NCBI GenBank assembly: GCA_902494685.1
Contig: CABUUE010000107.1
Location: forward strand, 1 to 5,509
From: an uncultured Collinsella sp.
GTDB lineage: Bacteria; Actinomycetota; Coriobacteriia; Coriobacteriales; Coriobacteriaceae
Reading direction: 5' to 3'
DNA length: 5,509 nucleotides
The translations under genes were made by a program, and so were the position numbers. The notes beneath the pieces are model-generated. The model saw only the letters and a program-made list of their open reading frames with translations, was not told the origin of the DNA and did no database searches. Positions 5,407 through 5,509 of the stretch are shown in pieces. Position 1 is the stretch's first letter. Every line of letters begins with the position of its first letter.

Positions 5407-5509
5407 ATGCACGCGGCTCGGTTAGGTGCTGGGACCGCGGCGGTCATTGCCGTATTGGGCTTGAGCGGATGCGCGTTCAATCCCCTGTCCACGTTCACGA
5501 CACCCACGA
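5407..5509 (+). CDS. Lipoprotein N-terminus, 3' truncated, function unknown
   Basis: ATG 5407 opens a frame that runs off the window after 34 complete codons. The start reads MHAARLGAGTAAVIAVLGL and continues SGC. This is a short, weakly basic n-region, a hydrophobic core, and a lipobox LSGC with the acceptor cysteine at residue 21. The product should be exported by Sec, lipidated by Lgt, cleaved by signal peptidase II and anchored to the outer face of the membrane. After the cysteine only AFNPLSTFTTPT is visible, which is too little to assign a family. In Gram-positive bacteria such proteins are often ABC-transporter binding proteins, but oxidase or secreted-enzyme subunits are also possible. 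ATG 5389 would add six residues (MVRGSL) and a positive charge; the SD favours 5407. The strong promoter and long leader upstream suggest this starts a new transcription unit. Confidence 0.6.
   Translation, partial: MHAARLGAGTAAVIAVLGLSGCAFNPLSTFTTPT

Noticed and set aside
5107..5507. Two minus-strand open frames over the leader and lipoprotein region
   Set aside because: The + strand has a promoter, an SD and a clear lipoprotein signal peptide; the minus frames show no motif or good SD.

Overview
The window looks like chromosomal DNA of a high-GC Gram-positive bacterium, most likely class Coriobacteriia (Collinsella or a close relative). The reasons are G/C-rich third codon positions, GTG starts with clear purine-rich Shine-Dalgarno (SD) sequences, the holB-ricT gene order shared with Firmicutes, and a long hypothetical protein of a type I associate with Coriobacteria. 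The taxon is inferred from style and gene content, not from a database match.

Bases 1-3530 are a conserved housekeeping block, all on the + strand. It starts inside holB (DNA polymerase III delta-prime subunit; the 5' end lies outside the window). holB overlaps ricT by 10 bases. RicT is a PSP1-domain Fe-S protein of the Ric (YaaT) family, here carrying a very long arginine-rich tail. After about 100 bases comes a ComF-family phosphoribosyltransferase with a double Cys4 zinc motif. Its ribosome binding site lies inside one arm of a near-perfect stem-loop.

Bases 3542-4651 hold a 369-residue protein starting only 11 bases after comF. Its C-terminal part resembles the Vsr/DUF559 branch of the PD-(D/E)XK nuclease superfamily. 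It looks like accessory cargo riding behind comF.

Bases 4652-5406 contain no secure gene. The stretch starts with an AT-rich element (4684-4908) bounded by a 30-base perfect inverted repeat. The repeat extends inward through positions that pair only if G-U pairs are allowed on the + strand, so the element could be a long RNA hairpin. It contains two very small open frames. Then come a GC-rich 13-bp stem-loop, a run of eight G, a good sigma-A-type promoter (TATAAT at 5052-5057) and a leader of about 340 bases. The leader ends at a lipoprotein signal peptide (5407 onward) that runs off the window.

The most interesting part is 3542-4908: a nuclease-like protein next to a long palindromic element, which may form one unit. 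This pairing is an inference from adjacency and has not been shown.
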